21,627 nt of DNA from Trachelipus rathkii (GCA_015478945.1 JABUQX010087136.1:22501-44127); one strand, 5' to 3'; counted from the stretch's first letter, positions 1 to 9,057 are shown. The notes: generated from the letters alone by a model not told the origin. A program made the numbers and translations.

Positions 1-960
1 ATAAACATGGCAATGTGACGCAACATAGAATTCACGATAAAACTTTCTTGGAAACCGTCAACATACTCATTAACACATGGTGTGCTTAGGCGGCGGCTTC
101 AATATGAAAACTGGTGAGTTCTGTTTAGAGACGTGCGAGACTTTTCGTTGTGTCCTCGTTCTTCAGTTTATCGTGGCAGGGCGTATGACAAGGGTCTCAT
201 GGCCTCTTAGATACTGGTATTATTCTTGTTTTCTCATATCTTATGGGGGCTCGTGTGTTGTCACCCCACGGCTTAGATTGGGAGCAGGGTCGAGATCAAA
301 AGCGCAAAGAGCTTATAAAAACTGTCGCTGCGATCTTTTCCAGTTCATATTGACCCTTGTCTATTTTTGTGAGCGCCACTGTTTTGGAGATTGACACTGC
401 TTAATCGTGCTTCTATGAGGTACCGTGACAGCAGGTAGGTGCGTCAAGAGTGGATACTTACCCTCAGCGTGTACCACGTATTCACTCTCTTTATCGCTGC
501 CCTACTCGCACCGTTGGCACTAATGAGAGCGACTCATGTGTCTCGGCCCCACATGGAGTTTTGGTGTGGATCGTTGGTAACTCAGGCTAGGTTCGCGTAG
601 CGGTTGCTTCCATTGCTATATCAGCTGCCACCTCTGTTACTGTGGAAATCTCTTCATCTTCTGTGATCCGCCAGTGCTGAATTTTAATCTGCACATTCAC
701 TTTTAAAGCCTGCGTCTGAAAATTCTGCTATGCTGACACGTAATTGTATGCGCCTAGCGTAATGAAACTAGTTTGTGTGACAACGCACACGGTGCGCGAA
801 CCGGAGTCTACTGGCTTGCAAGCTCAGAGATTGCACTGAAATAGGGGCTACTGCCCGTGAGTAGTGAGTGGCAACTAAAAAAAAATAAATGTAACCACTC
901 CGTATTAGCACAATTGAAAAGTAACCTTCATTACATCAGCCATTATGTGGGGATCCTTAT
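1..960. other. Unassigned segment of balanced base composition
   Basis: This segment is much less AT-rich than the rest of the window and lacks microsatellites, so it stands out in composition. The longest open frame (77-394, plus, 105 codons) shows no domain, no repeated family motif and no coding-like pattern that I recognise, and it is probably open by chance. An 11-base match to a tRNA-Pro-type primer binding site lies at 244-254. It could be part of a retroelement or a unique intron or intergenic region; I cannot decide which. Confidence 0.4.
244..254 (+). other. Possible retroelement primer binding site (weak)
   Basis: The bases TGGGGGCTCGT match the first 11 positions of the primer binding site complementary to the 3' end of tRNA-Pro used by several retroelements. 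The match stops there: the expected continuation is absent, and the sequence just upstream does not end in the CA typical of a long terminal repeat. No gag or pol similarity follows. The match could be chance. Confidence 0.15.
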
Positions 961-971
961 GCAAAAACGGT

Positions 972-1083
972 GATATATAATATAATAGATTATATAATTA
1001 TAATATATATAATATATATAGATATATATATATGATAGTAATTAATATAATATATGTATAAGTATTATATAATATAGTATATG
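972..1083. repeat. Imperfect (AT)n microsatellite
   Basis: About 110 bases composed almost only of A and T, in alternating TA/ATA units with frequent one-base slips. It abruptly ends the balanced-composition segment to its left. Confidence 0.85.
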
Positions 1084-1146
1084 AACATTTAACTTGAACA
1101 CAAATATTTATTTGTAAGTATGATTATATAAGTAATATACGGTCTA

Positions 1147-1195
1147 GGAGATGAGAGAGAAGAGGAGAGGAGAGAGAGACGGAGAGACGTAGAGG
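1147..1195. repeat. Purine-rich GA tract
   Basis: Nearly 50 bases of almost uninterrupted G and A on the plus strand, made of GAGA and GGAGA units with three pyrimidine breaks near the end. Tracts of this kind can form triplex DNA and are common simple repeats in crustaceans. Confidence 0.8.
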
Positions 1196-1319
1196 CGGCC
1201 TAAGTAGTTTTTATTTTTAGAAAAAAATGTAAGGAATTGTGAAAAGCGGAAGAGATTAAAAATCACACAAATAAAATTGTTTATAAATATGCTTATCAAT
1301 AATATGTGTCAATACTATA

Positions 1320-1406
1320 GATAATAATAATACGAGTAATAACAATAATAGTAATGAATGAATAAATAAATAATAATAATAATAATATAATAATAAATAT
1401 AATAAT
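1320..1406. repeat. Imperfect (AAT)n microsatellite
   Basis: Runs of AAT/ATA triplets mixed with AATG and AATA variants. This is a simple-sequence tract with no coding potential. Confidence 0.8.
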
Positions 1407-1995
1407 GGATATAATTTCTTAGTTATTTTTCAAAAGTAGTTTCCCATTAAATCTCATTTTCTTTTCAAGGAAAAGCATCTATATTTTAATTTTTTTAAGC
1501 TTGTTTCATAATATTTAGTACTTTATAAAATATATATTACTTATTTAAAGTAAGGTAAACATTTTATTATGCCTTATTTTGTAAAAAGAGTAGAAATTAT
1601 ATTAGTCTGTTTTCACTGATTCTAAATAATGAATTCTGATCGAATTTATAATTTCTCTCACATGAGTTTCTATTTATTCAGCAAGTAACAGCGATAGTTT
1701 CGGAACGAGAATTTTAAAGTACTCTATGCTATTAAATATGATGAAACCAGATTCAGCTCTAAGATAGGGCTTCAGCGACAAATCTAATAGATGAGCTAGC
1801 CATGTTAATAGGTAACTATACAGTTCTTTGGCGTCAGATTTGATGTGGCGTAAGATGTGAACATAGTATATATACTGATAAATGTGGCTCGCAAGTTGAT
1901 GGCACGACAAAATTATAGCAGATTACCCCGATGGGCATTGTTATTTTAAATATTAGTTCAATTGTAATGATACCCGCTTTTATTCCAAGGCGCAT

Positions 1996-2129
1996 GTAAT
2001 ATATATATAATATTAATAAGTATATATATATAAGTAGTATATTATATATATTAGTTAATTATATTTATCTATATATATAGTTTATAGTAATAAATAGGTA
2101 TATATCTATATATAAGTTATATATATAAG
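1996..2129. repeat. Imperfect (AT)n microsatellite
   Basis: An alternating TA tract with short slips, beginning right after CGCATGTA and ending at AGATGAAAG. Confidence 0.85.
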
Positions 2130-2245
2130 ATGAAAGATGGGAAATAATAAAGAAAGTTGAAAAAGAATTTATTATATGTTGTTTAATCCTCATCTGCTTA
2201 TTACTCACCAGGATCAATAGATGAGCTTGGAAATTTGGGCGCACT

Positions 2246-2348
2246 GATATAGATATAATATATATATACTAAAACTATAATATTATTATGATTATAATAT
2301 ATATTATATATGATAATTATATATATAGATATGTTATATATATATAAG

Positions 2349-2388
<40 letters not shown>

Positions 2389-2402
2389 GATATAATATAA
2401 CT
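2246..2402. repeat. Imperfect (AT)n microsatellite
   Basis: An alternating TA tract interrupted by GATATA and ACTAAAAC, with a cleaner alternating core near 2345-2375. The 62-codon minus-strand frame that reads into it is a product of the repeat. Confidence 0.85.
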
Positions 2403-2539
2403 GGAATTGATAGTAGATTCCAACACGGCGGAGGCTTGCATGTTCCGTATGAACCGTATAGCTGAAATGGCAGTAACGTTCACTACTCCGAAGTAGGACG
2501 TTTGCGTAAAGAGTGACGTCACACTGCGTATGTTACAGT
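2403..2539. other. Unique island between AT tracts
   Basis: About 135 bases of balanced composition between two (AT)n blocks, with several CpG sites and a TGACGTCA octamer at 2513-2520. The octamer equals the CRE/ATF consensus, but one palindromic octamer is weak evidence for regulation. Confidence 0.35.
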
Positions 2540-2660
2540 ATTGTTATATAATTATATAGTTATATATACAATATATATATAAAGTATAGATATATATATA
2601 CTATATATATATTAATATGTATATCGTAGTATATAGCTAGGTATGATATGTAGTATAAGT
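2540..2660. repeat. Imperfect (AT)n microsatellite abutting the left inverted repeat
   Basis: An alternating TA tract that ends where the repeat copy at 2661 starts. The paired copy near 9820 also ends against a TA tract, so the (AT)n may belong to the repeat unit. Confidence 0.75.
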
Positions 2661-3230
2661 AGTGCAGGCGAAGGGCAACTGACGTGTTAACTGGAACCCA
2701 GCAGGGAAACCAAATTTTTTTGAGAAACGGCCAAATATTTTGAGGAACCAAAATTGTGTTTTGAGAACCGCAATTTTTTGAGCACCCGAAATTATTTTGA
2801 AGAACGTCCTATATGTTTTTGGTGCACCCTAAACTTTTTTGGCAACCGCTAAATTTTTTGGCCTTGTAGCTTTTGTTGGCTTGTAGCTTTTTTGGCGCCC
2901 CTTCATACCGAAGGGAGGGCGCCGCCACAGAGGGATCATCGGAGGTTGCAAAGCAACCGGTCGTCGCTGCCGTCCCCCCTAGTTTTGGCCCCCTTTCTGA
3001 CCCCGCCGTTTAGGGGCGTAGACCCCTTTTTTGATGTTTTGACACTGTGATATTTTCTGACCTGAAAACCGTAATCAACGGCTGAAATTGACGCCTTTAC
3101 ATGCTATCCTAACCAATTGGTGTTAGGTGACTATCCTAACATGAGGTCATTTGTAGGTACCTGAGCATGTGAGGTATCTAAACCCTAACTGTGGCGCAAC
3201 ACACGACACACACAACACACACAACACACA
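2661..3230 (-). repeat. Left copy of a large inverted repeat
   Basis: Read on the minus strand, this segment aligns along its whole length with 9328-9820 on the plus strand. Shared landmarks in the same order are: a TG-rich tract followed by TCGTGYGYTGC; ATAGTCACCTAAC; GTCAATTTCAG; GTCAAAACATCAAAAA followed by a GGGG/CCCC hairpin; a CG-rich block with GGTTGCTT; a minisatellite of about 20 bp; a CAGTTG-CCCTTC-GGCACT-like end; and an (AT)n tract. Many substitutions and small indels separate the copies, so this is an old repeat family. No coding sequence is evident. The class (Helitron, MITE, satellite or other) cannot be told from two copies. Confidence 0.8.
2706..2894 (-). repeat. Degenerate minisatellite (about 20 bp) inside the left repeat copy
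   Basis: On the minus strand, units of the type CTCAAAAAATTTGGGTT recur about nine times with substitutions. The same array is seen in the paired copy at 9641-9775. The TG-to-GC part of each unit varies most and the poly-A core is the most regular. Confidence 0.7.
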
Positions 3231-3539
3231 CTCAAATGCAAAACACAATTGTACAGTTAGAGTAACATGCAAAATTTAACAATACGTATACTGTATAAAG
3301 TAATGAGGAAAATTACAGTACTACACTTAAAACATTAAAATTAAAGTTTATATTAAAAACCTGTGTGAAACAGAAAAATTAACTTGGACTTATGAATTTG
3401 TTCTATACTAAAATTTAAAAAAGTTCAAGTAGAATAGAAATGAAGCGATTCATAATAGTAGGAAAGCGGTATATTTGAACAATAAATAAATGATGTAATG
3501 AAGGTTTACAACGGCATATCATAAAGAACAAAATATTTT
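3231..3539. other. AT-rich stretch, nothing recognised
   Basis: Unique A-rich sequence with no open frame of note and no repeat that I can see elsewhere in the window. Confidence 0.5.
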
Positions 3540-3650
3540 CCGCGACCGTTTAGCTAATATTACGCCGGCCTGGTTCATGTCGGCGTCGGTTTCCGCACGG
3601 TCGCGCTTTGCCGGGCGCGTCTGCGGGCGCTCCTGGTGGGACTTCAACGT
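3540..3650. other. GC-rich island with nested hairpin
   Basis: A GC-rich patch in AT-rich surroundings. CGCGACCGT (3541-3549) pairs with ACGGTCGCG (3597-3605), a 9 bp outer stem. Inside it ACGCCG (3562-3567) pairs with CGGCGT (3581-3586). The nonamer TAATATTAC (3555-3563) lies on the 5' side between the stems. No coding sequence is seen. The structure could be a remnant of a mobile element end or of a GC-rich insertion. Confidence 0.5.
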
Positions 3651-4198
3651 GATCTACTATAAAATCTAGTGAATTAATTATTATCGATTCTATTCATTTT
3701 TAATATCTGTAATTCAGCAATGTAAGTACTTATGTAATAAATATCCAGATATCACTTAAGTAAAAATAGAAACAAGGCTTTTAATAGCAACAGTCGAGGA
3801 ACTTGTCTGCACCGCTTAACACTAAAAGCACTATGATTTAAACCCCCAAATGATTTGGGTTCTTAAAACAAACCTGTCAAAATGTTAAGTTTTAAAGAAC
3901 AAAGTTAATTTTCATGCAATCACAGATACAGGTAAGGGTTAGGATATGAAAAAACATGCTTTTACATACCTAAAAGGCAAAAAAGCGATAAAATAATTCT
4001 CGATCCAATCACATACCGAGGTCGATATAAGATAAGCTGATTACTGCCTGTCCACTTCACAAGAAAGAGGAAAACATTTCCCTTTCTTACATGCTTAAAG
4101 GATCTTACCGATTGAGCATGTTAAATTTTGGTAATATAATTTTTACCTAAAAATAATAACATTGCTTCTCAATTCTTGTCTATACTGGAATTAGATTT
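3651..4198. other. AT-rich stretch, nothing recognised
   Basis: Unique sequence with short homopolymer runs. No open frame of useful length, no repeat and no RNA gene signature were seen. Confidence 0.5.
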
Positions 4199-4448
4199 TT
4201 GGAATACCTGGTAGATTAAGGCTTATGCAGCCCGAGGATACAAAAAGGCTTCATCCTAGAATTGTAAAGCCTAAACGTAGTGTATTTCAACACATGTTTT
4301 ACAGAAAGGAGGGTCAGGTTTGAATATAATTTTGGACGGCTGGTATTAGCCTAAATCACCACCGGGTACAAAAGGCTTAATCCTTAAAATTAGGCCATAG
4401 AAGTAGTTATTTCAACTCACGATTTTGCAGAGAGAGGAGTCAGTTTCG
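4199..4448 (+). repeat. Diverged tandem pair of about 120-130 bp units
   Basis: Two adjacent units, 4199-4320 and 4332-4448, share an ordered set of words: TTGGA, CTGGTA-ATTA, CACC/CCCGAGG-like, TACAAAA-GGCTT-ATCCT, ATTTCAAC, TTTTRCAGA and GAGG-GTCAG. They differ by many substitutions and small indels, so the duplication is old. The unit has no coding content and may be a short interspersed repeat. Confidence 0.55.
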
Positions 4449-4732
4449 TATTTGTAAGGAGTGTGGGTTGTTGTGTTTTATCTCGCTTTGGATTGTCAAT
4501 GTACATAGCTAATAATAATCAATAATAATAAAAGAAAATCCGAATTATTTAAAAAAACTTTGAAAGTATTTTTTAGTTAACGATTGTGCGATATAATAAA
4601 AATGTAAAGGTGAATAGATTTGTTATTTTTAAATATAAAACTTTAGAATGATTTTAATAAAACATGTTATGTTAGCAGAGAAGAACTTTATTTTGTTATT
4701 TTTATACTTATTTACATTTGGTAAAGATGATG
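4449..4732. other. AT-rich stretch, nothing recognised
   Basis: Unique AT-rich sequence with short AAT runs. No feature can be supported. Confidence 0.5.
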
Positions 4733-4837
4733 TAAAAGCAGTAAGTCAATAGCACATAACGTGGCATAGCTTGTTGTAGAGGGCTGCTAGGCGGCCTTGC
4801 TTTACTGATTTACCTGATTTATTGCTTAAGGTACGTA
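4733..4837 (+). repeat. Outlying copy of the GCAGTAAA satellite-like unit
   Basis: This copy has the left arm AAAAGCAGTAA, a central GGCTGCTAGGCGGCC block, the right arm TTTACTGATTTACC-TTATTGCTTAA and the trailing GGTACGTAAAATATATGTTTA, in the same order as the copies at 5413-6217. It is separated from them by about 600 bases. Confidence 0.65.
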
Positions 4838-5140
4838 AAATATATGTTTATAATACACGCTAAATTTCATAAAATTTTAGTAATTAATTATTTTAAAACT
4901 TGAATAGTTATAACATTTATAAACAGAAGTCATTAAGCAAGTTAAGTTAATAATATTCTTTTTAATATAAGGTATTTGACCATCTGAGTTTTTAAAAGAA
5001 CTTTGAAATAATTTAAGTTATATTTGAATGAGTAAGATTAAGTCGAGGGAAGTTTAATATAAAACAATAAAATGGTTTAAATAAAGTTATACGTTATGTC
5101 ATACCAAAAGAACTTATTTTAATATGTTTATAAAAGAAAG
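4838..5140. other. AT-rich stretch, nothing recognised
   Basis: Unique AT-rich sequence. It has the low-complexity character of an intron or intergenic region, with no supported feature. Confidence 0.5.
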
Positions 5141-5177
5141 TACGCCGCGCGCGCGGCGCGTGTGTGTGTGTGTGTTG
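5141..5177. repeat. CG/TG alternating tract with 16 bp palindrome (Z-DNA type)
   Basis: A run of CG dinucleotides leads directly into (TG)n. Positions 5143-5158 form a perfect 16-base self-complementary sequence (CGCCGCGCGCGCGGCG). Alternating purine-pyrimidine sequence rich in CG is the classic Z-DNA-forming type, and the palindrome could also extrude as a cruciform. Confidence 0.75.
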
Positions 5178-5412
5178 TGATGTGTAACGCTTTGAAGTTT
5201 TTAAATAATAAGAACAATAGGTATGAAGTAAATAACACTAAGTATAATGAAGATAATAATGAAAATAATAATAAAAATAAAAAATACCTAATAATAATTG
5301 CATAATTAAAATATATAAAATAATAAAAATAATAATAAGAATAAAAAGTATTCGAAACAAATAAAAATATGAAAGAAACATAATATGAAAGATTATTAAT
5401 TTAACAATAAAA
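5178..5412. other. A-rich stretch with AAT/AATA runs
   Basis: Low-complexity A-rich sequence. The 64-codon minus-strand frame across it (5238-5432) is dominated by I, L, Y and F, as expected from reading AT repeats, and is not treated as a gene. Confidence 0.55.
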
Positions 5413-6217
5413 CATATGGAGTGTGAAAGCAAGTTAAAAGCAGTAAAGCATTATGAGTTAAAGCAGTAAAGCAGTAAAGCAAAAACCGGCTACTAATTGC
5501 CTTTAGTTGCTAGGAACAACGTTATTGATTTTTAAGCATGATTAACTGCTTAAGGTAATGTAATTTAATAAATTATACTGAATTGAAAATATGTAAATAA
5601 ATATGAGTTAAAACAGTAAAGAGTACAGCGAATATGAAGTTACAAGCAGTAAGCATAAAAACAAAGCTCTGAATTTCCCTTTGTTGCTAGGGGCAACCAA
5701 CGTATTGACTTTACTGATTTACTGCTTTAAGGGTATGTAATGTAAAGCTAATAAATATATGAGTTAAACAAGCAGTAAAACATATGAGTGAAAGCAGTAA
5801 AGCAGTAAAAGAAAAGCCTACTAAGTCGCTTTGTTTCTAAGCGTAATCACCTCTATTGATTTCTGGTTTTGACTGCTTTAAAGGTCTGTAAAATGTAATA
5901 TGTTTATTAATAAATTTCGTGACAATTAAGTGAGTAATAATGAAAAGTGTTTATGATATATCATTCATCGGTCTGATTTTTTTTCCTTCTTACAGTAACA
6001 ATTTTTAAAAATTTTATGAAATTAAAAAAAGTATTAAGTAAAAATATAATAAAGAAAATAATGTTCAATGAATATATTGAGTTAGAAGCAGTAAAGTCAA
6101 GTAAAAACATAAAACAAAGCTTACTAGTTCGCATCTGGTGGTAAGGCAATTGAGCTATGATTTACTGTTTTACTGCTTTAGAGGCTTGTAATGTAAATGT
6201 TTTTTAATAAAAATGTT
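5413..6217 (+). repeat. Satellite-like cluster of GCAGTAAA units
   Basis: Four related units lie at about 5413-5590, 5600-5755, 5756-5910 and 6079-6217. Each unit carries, in order, two copies of ATATGAGTTAAAGCAGTAAA (diverged), an A-rich spacer, a core resembling TTGTTGCTAGGGGCAACCAACG, a TTTACTGATTT-ACTGCTTTAA arm that is the reverse complement of the left arm, and a tail GGTATGTAATGTAA-TTTAATAAA. Spacing between unit starts is about 187 and 156 bases, then about 320, where one unit is decayed or replaced. Arms and core can fold into a hairpin. Because tails outside the arms are shared too, tandem growth is more likely than separate MITE insertions. Confidence 0.7.
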
Positions 6218-6417
6218 TAAGTATGCAATAATAGTTACTTTGAAAAGAAATTTTTTTTGAATAGTTTCAGCATTGATATCACAACTATGAAATATAGGTT
6301 AAAATATATGAATATATAGGTCTGTAATGAGTTACAGTTTAAGGAACGCAAAATGTTTTTTAATAAAAATGTTCAGTATGAATAGAAAATGAATGACTCT
6401 GAGTATAAATATATTTT
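6218..6417. other. AT-rich linker with partial satellite copy
   Basis: The 23-base word at 6195-6217 recurs exactly at 6351-6373, next to TCTGTAATGAGTTACAGTTTAAG, which resembles the satellite unit tail. This suggests a further truncated unit. Nothing else is seen. Confidence 0.45.
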
Positions 6418-6665
6418 ACGTTCGCAGCGGGGAATATTGCGGCTGCGGGCGCAGCGCAGGCGGGCGCGACGCGAAGTACGGCGCCTGGCCGGTGAGGGCG
6501 CGCGCTCCGCGGCTCGCAGGTGACGCGAATGATTAGCGCCTGCTGGCGCACGCGGGGGCGGGAACGCGGTTGGGCGCACTCTGCGGCGTGCGGGGTTGCT
6601 GTCTTGTGGCGCGGAGGGCTCATGCCTGGCGTCCGTGGTGTTCCCGCTTCATGGCTAGGGTAAGT
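6418..6665 (+). promoter_or_regulatory. CpG-dense GC-rich island ending in a splice-donor-like site
   Basis: About 235 bases with very high G+C and several dozen CpG sites, in sequence that is otherwise strongly AT-rich. Near its right edge lie two ATG codons (6622 and 6651). The second reads ATG-GCT-AGG and is followed immediately by GTAAGT at 6660-6665, a perfect 5' splice-site hexamer. One reading is a promoter plus short first exon of a plus-strand gene whose later exons lie outside or are unrecognised here. Open frames on the minus strand (6360-6623 and 6373-6579) are rich in A, R and P, as any CG-rich DNA would give. No TATA box, initiator or second exon can be assigned. It may equally be a foreign GC-rich insertion. 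Confidence 0.4.
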
Positions 6666-6896
6666 ACATCAATATTAAACGTTTGTTCTAGATGATGTAG
6701 GGCGGGTAGGGTTAGAAAACATAGAAAGAGTGCTTAACTTTAGTAAGAAAGGGAAGACATCCTAGGCAACTTATAATATACACCACTCGATTCCTCATAC
6801 CTTATATAACCTAGGGGTAGAGACCAATATTAGGGCTATTCTAGGCTCAGGGTTTGGAACCATCCAAGTTTGAGAAAGCATCACATACATGCTGAG
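6666..6896. other. Unique linker, nothing recognised
   Basis: Unique sequence between the CpG island and the first minisatellite. No supported feature. Confidence 0.5.
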
Positions 6897-7228
6897 TCAT
6901 CCAAAGATGAAACCATGCAAAGATGAACGACAAAGATGACTTCATCACAAGATGAAATCTGAAATTCGGGTTGGTGTCAAAGAATACGGAGGAGGTTGTT
7001 GGAGGAAGAGTTCTTGGGAGGCTGGAGCCGACAAAGTTAGGCACGTCAAAGCTAAGGCATGTAAAGTTTGGGGCATCAAAGTTTGAGGTAGTCAAAGTTG
7101 GAGGCAATCAAAGTGAGGTCATCAAGCTGAGGCCGAACAAAGTTGAGCACAAAGCTAAGGCTCATTAAAGTTGAGGCAACTCAAAGTTGAGCTATCAAAG
7201 TTGATGGCATCAAAGCTGAGGCATTCAG
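6897..7228 (+). repeat. 15 bp minisatellite, consensus about CAAAGTTGAGGCA(T)
   Basis: From about 7030 to 7226, thirteen units of 12-17 bases can be counted, each starting CAAAG or AAAG and ending GGCAT/GGCAA. Before this, 6897-6960 shows a related CAAAGATGA pattern. Because the usual unit length is a multiple of three, both strands stay open over parts of it (6971-7168 plus, 6847-7107 minus), which explains these frames without invoking a gene. Confidence 0.75.
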
Positions 7229-7979
7229 AGTGTGCGAGTGTGTGTGTGAGTGTAAAGATCTGTGGTGGGGTCGTAAGTGTCTATGGTTTGGGCGTAAAGG
7301 GTCTATGGAAGGGGGTCCTGTGTCTATTGGTGGTGTAAGTGTCTATGGTGAGTGAAAGTGGTGTAAGTGTATCTGTGAGTGTAAGTGTAATATGGGCTAG
7401 TGTATATAAGTGTTTATGGTGAGTGTAAGTGCGTATAACGTTCATAAGTGTGTATGTATGTGAGTGTGTGGTGTGATACAGTGCTATGGTGAGTGTAAGT
7501 GCGTATCAGTGTCATAGTGTGTATGTATGTGAGTGTGTGCTATAAGTGTCTACTGGTGAGTGTAAGGTGGCGTATAAGTGTCCATAGTGTGTATGTGAGT
7601 GATGGTAGTGTGTATAGAAGTGTCTATGGCTGAGTGTAAGTGTCTATGGGTAAGTGGTATAGTGCTCTAATGGTGAGTGTAAGTGTCTATGGTGATTGTA
7701 AGTGCCTATGTGTGAGTGTAAGTGTGTATAAGTGTCATAGGTGAATGTGTGTATAAAGAGTTGTCATAGTGTAGTGTGTGTATAGAAGTGACATAGTGTG
7801 TGAATAAGTGTCCATTCAGTGTATGAGTGTGTATGGGTGGTGTGTGTTGTAGGTGTAGGGGGGGTGTAAGTGTCCTATGGCTGGGTGTAAGTGTGTATAA
7901 AGTAGCGCTAGCGGTTGTGGCGGTGTGAATAAGTAGCAGCCAGCCAGGTGTGCGTAGTAGTGTATCAAGTAGCCTAGGC

Positions 7980-7980
<1 letters not shown>
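7229..7980 (+). repeat. Long degenerate minisatellite, core GTGAGTGTAAGTGTCTATGG
   Basis: About 750 bases built from words such as GTGAGTGTAAGTGTCTATGG, GTGTATAAGTGTCATAG and GTGTATGTATGTGAGT, in an irregular order and with a unit of about 20 bases. It grades into pure (GT)n at its right end, as if a GT-rich minisatellite and microsatellite expanded together. There is no coding content. Confidence 0.75.
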
Positions 7981-8023
<43 letters not shown>

Positions 8024-8034
8024 GTGTGTGTGTA
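7981..8034. repeat. (GT)n microsatellite
   Basis: Over 50 bases of GT alternation with one interruption, starting at GCGTGTGT. Confidence 0.9.
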
Positions 8035-8051
8035 AGGTGTGAGTGTGAGTG

Positions 8052-8488
8052 ATACATATATATAATCATATATAGTATATATATAAGTAATATATAGTAG
8101 TCCCGAAGATAATAGATATATAGTATATATATATATAGTTATATATATATTGATATATAATCTAATAATATATTATATATTAGTATATACCTTAATAATG
8201 ATAATATAAATTATATATACAGTATATATTGATATCAATATCAGTTTATTGGCGCACTGTGGATAAAGATATATTATAATATATAATATATATATATATA
8301 TACTATATATACTATATTATAATAATTAGTATAGTATAATATATATATATTTAGTATAATATATAGTATATATATATGTTATTATATATAAATAAATACA
8401 TGAATAAGTATAGTCCTACAATATATGATATATATATACTATATATAGATGATATATATATATATAGTATATTATAGTAATATATTAT

Positions 8489-8521
<33 letters not shown>

Positions 8522-8876
8522 ATATAGGTTTTATGCGGCAAGACCGCACGTGGTACATATATATATCGTAGTAGTATATTAGTAGTATATATATATAGTA
8601 TATAATAATTATAATATAATCTGTTACTATGATATATATATTATTTAATATATGATATATAATAATATGTTACTGATATATATATAGTTATAAGTATGTG
8701 TGTATGATATATAGCCCTTACTCTCCACGTGTAAGTGATATATATATATCATAGTATAATTTATATATAGGTATATACTATATAAGTATATATATATATA
8801 AGTATTATATATATATATATAGTATATATAATCTAGTAGTTACTAGTATATAATATAAATATATATAAATAGTATA

Positions 8877-8915
<39 letters not shown>

Positions 8916-8938
8916 AGTATAGTATATATATCATAGTA
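8052..8938. repeat. Long imperfect (AT)n array with short unique islands
   Basis: Nearly 900 bases of TA alternation with frequent slips. Short non-AT islands interrupt it near 8101, 8240-8270, 8402-8420, 8530-8560 and 8696-8738. The island at 8534-8548 is a perfect 5 bp stem (TGCGG/CCGCA) with a 5-base loop. The overlapping 70-codon plus-strand frame (8876-9088) is repeat-derived. Confidence 0.85.
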
Positions 8939-8993
8939 GTCATTAGACCACGGACGTTGAATGTGAAGTGTGTGACGTTTTCGCTTATATATA
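8939..8993. other. Short unique island between microsatellites
   Basis: About 55 bases of unique sequence (ATTAGACCACGGACGTTG and on) separating the (AT)n array from the (TTA)n tract. No function can be assigned. Confidence 0.4.
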
Positions 8994-9003
8994 ATTATTA
9001 TTA

Positions 9004-9057
<54 letters not shown>

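Larger units (their letters stand above)
1084..1995. other. AT-rich stretch without a recognisable gene
   Basis: This stretch holds a purine-rich tract (1147-1195), an (AAT)n-like tract (1320-1406) and about 400 bases of unique AT-rich sequence. A 78-codon open frame on the minus strand (1674-1910) has no recognisable domain. The subsegment 1674-1990 is less AT-biased than its surroundings and may be an island of older unique sequence. Confidence 0.5.

Noticed and set aside
77..394. 105-codon plus-strand open frame in the balanced-composition segment
   Set aside because: No recognisable domain, motif or family resemblance. A frame of this length can arise by chance in sequence with fewer AT-rich stops.
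6360..6623. Overlapping minus-strand frames over the CpG island
   Set aside because: Their A, R and P-rich composition follows from GC-rich DNA, and their ends run into AT sequence.
6847..7168. Frames on both strands with short peptide repeats
   Set aside because: They come from a minisatellite whose unit is often 15 bp, a multiple of three, and simultaneous opening on both strands argues against coding.
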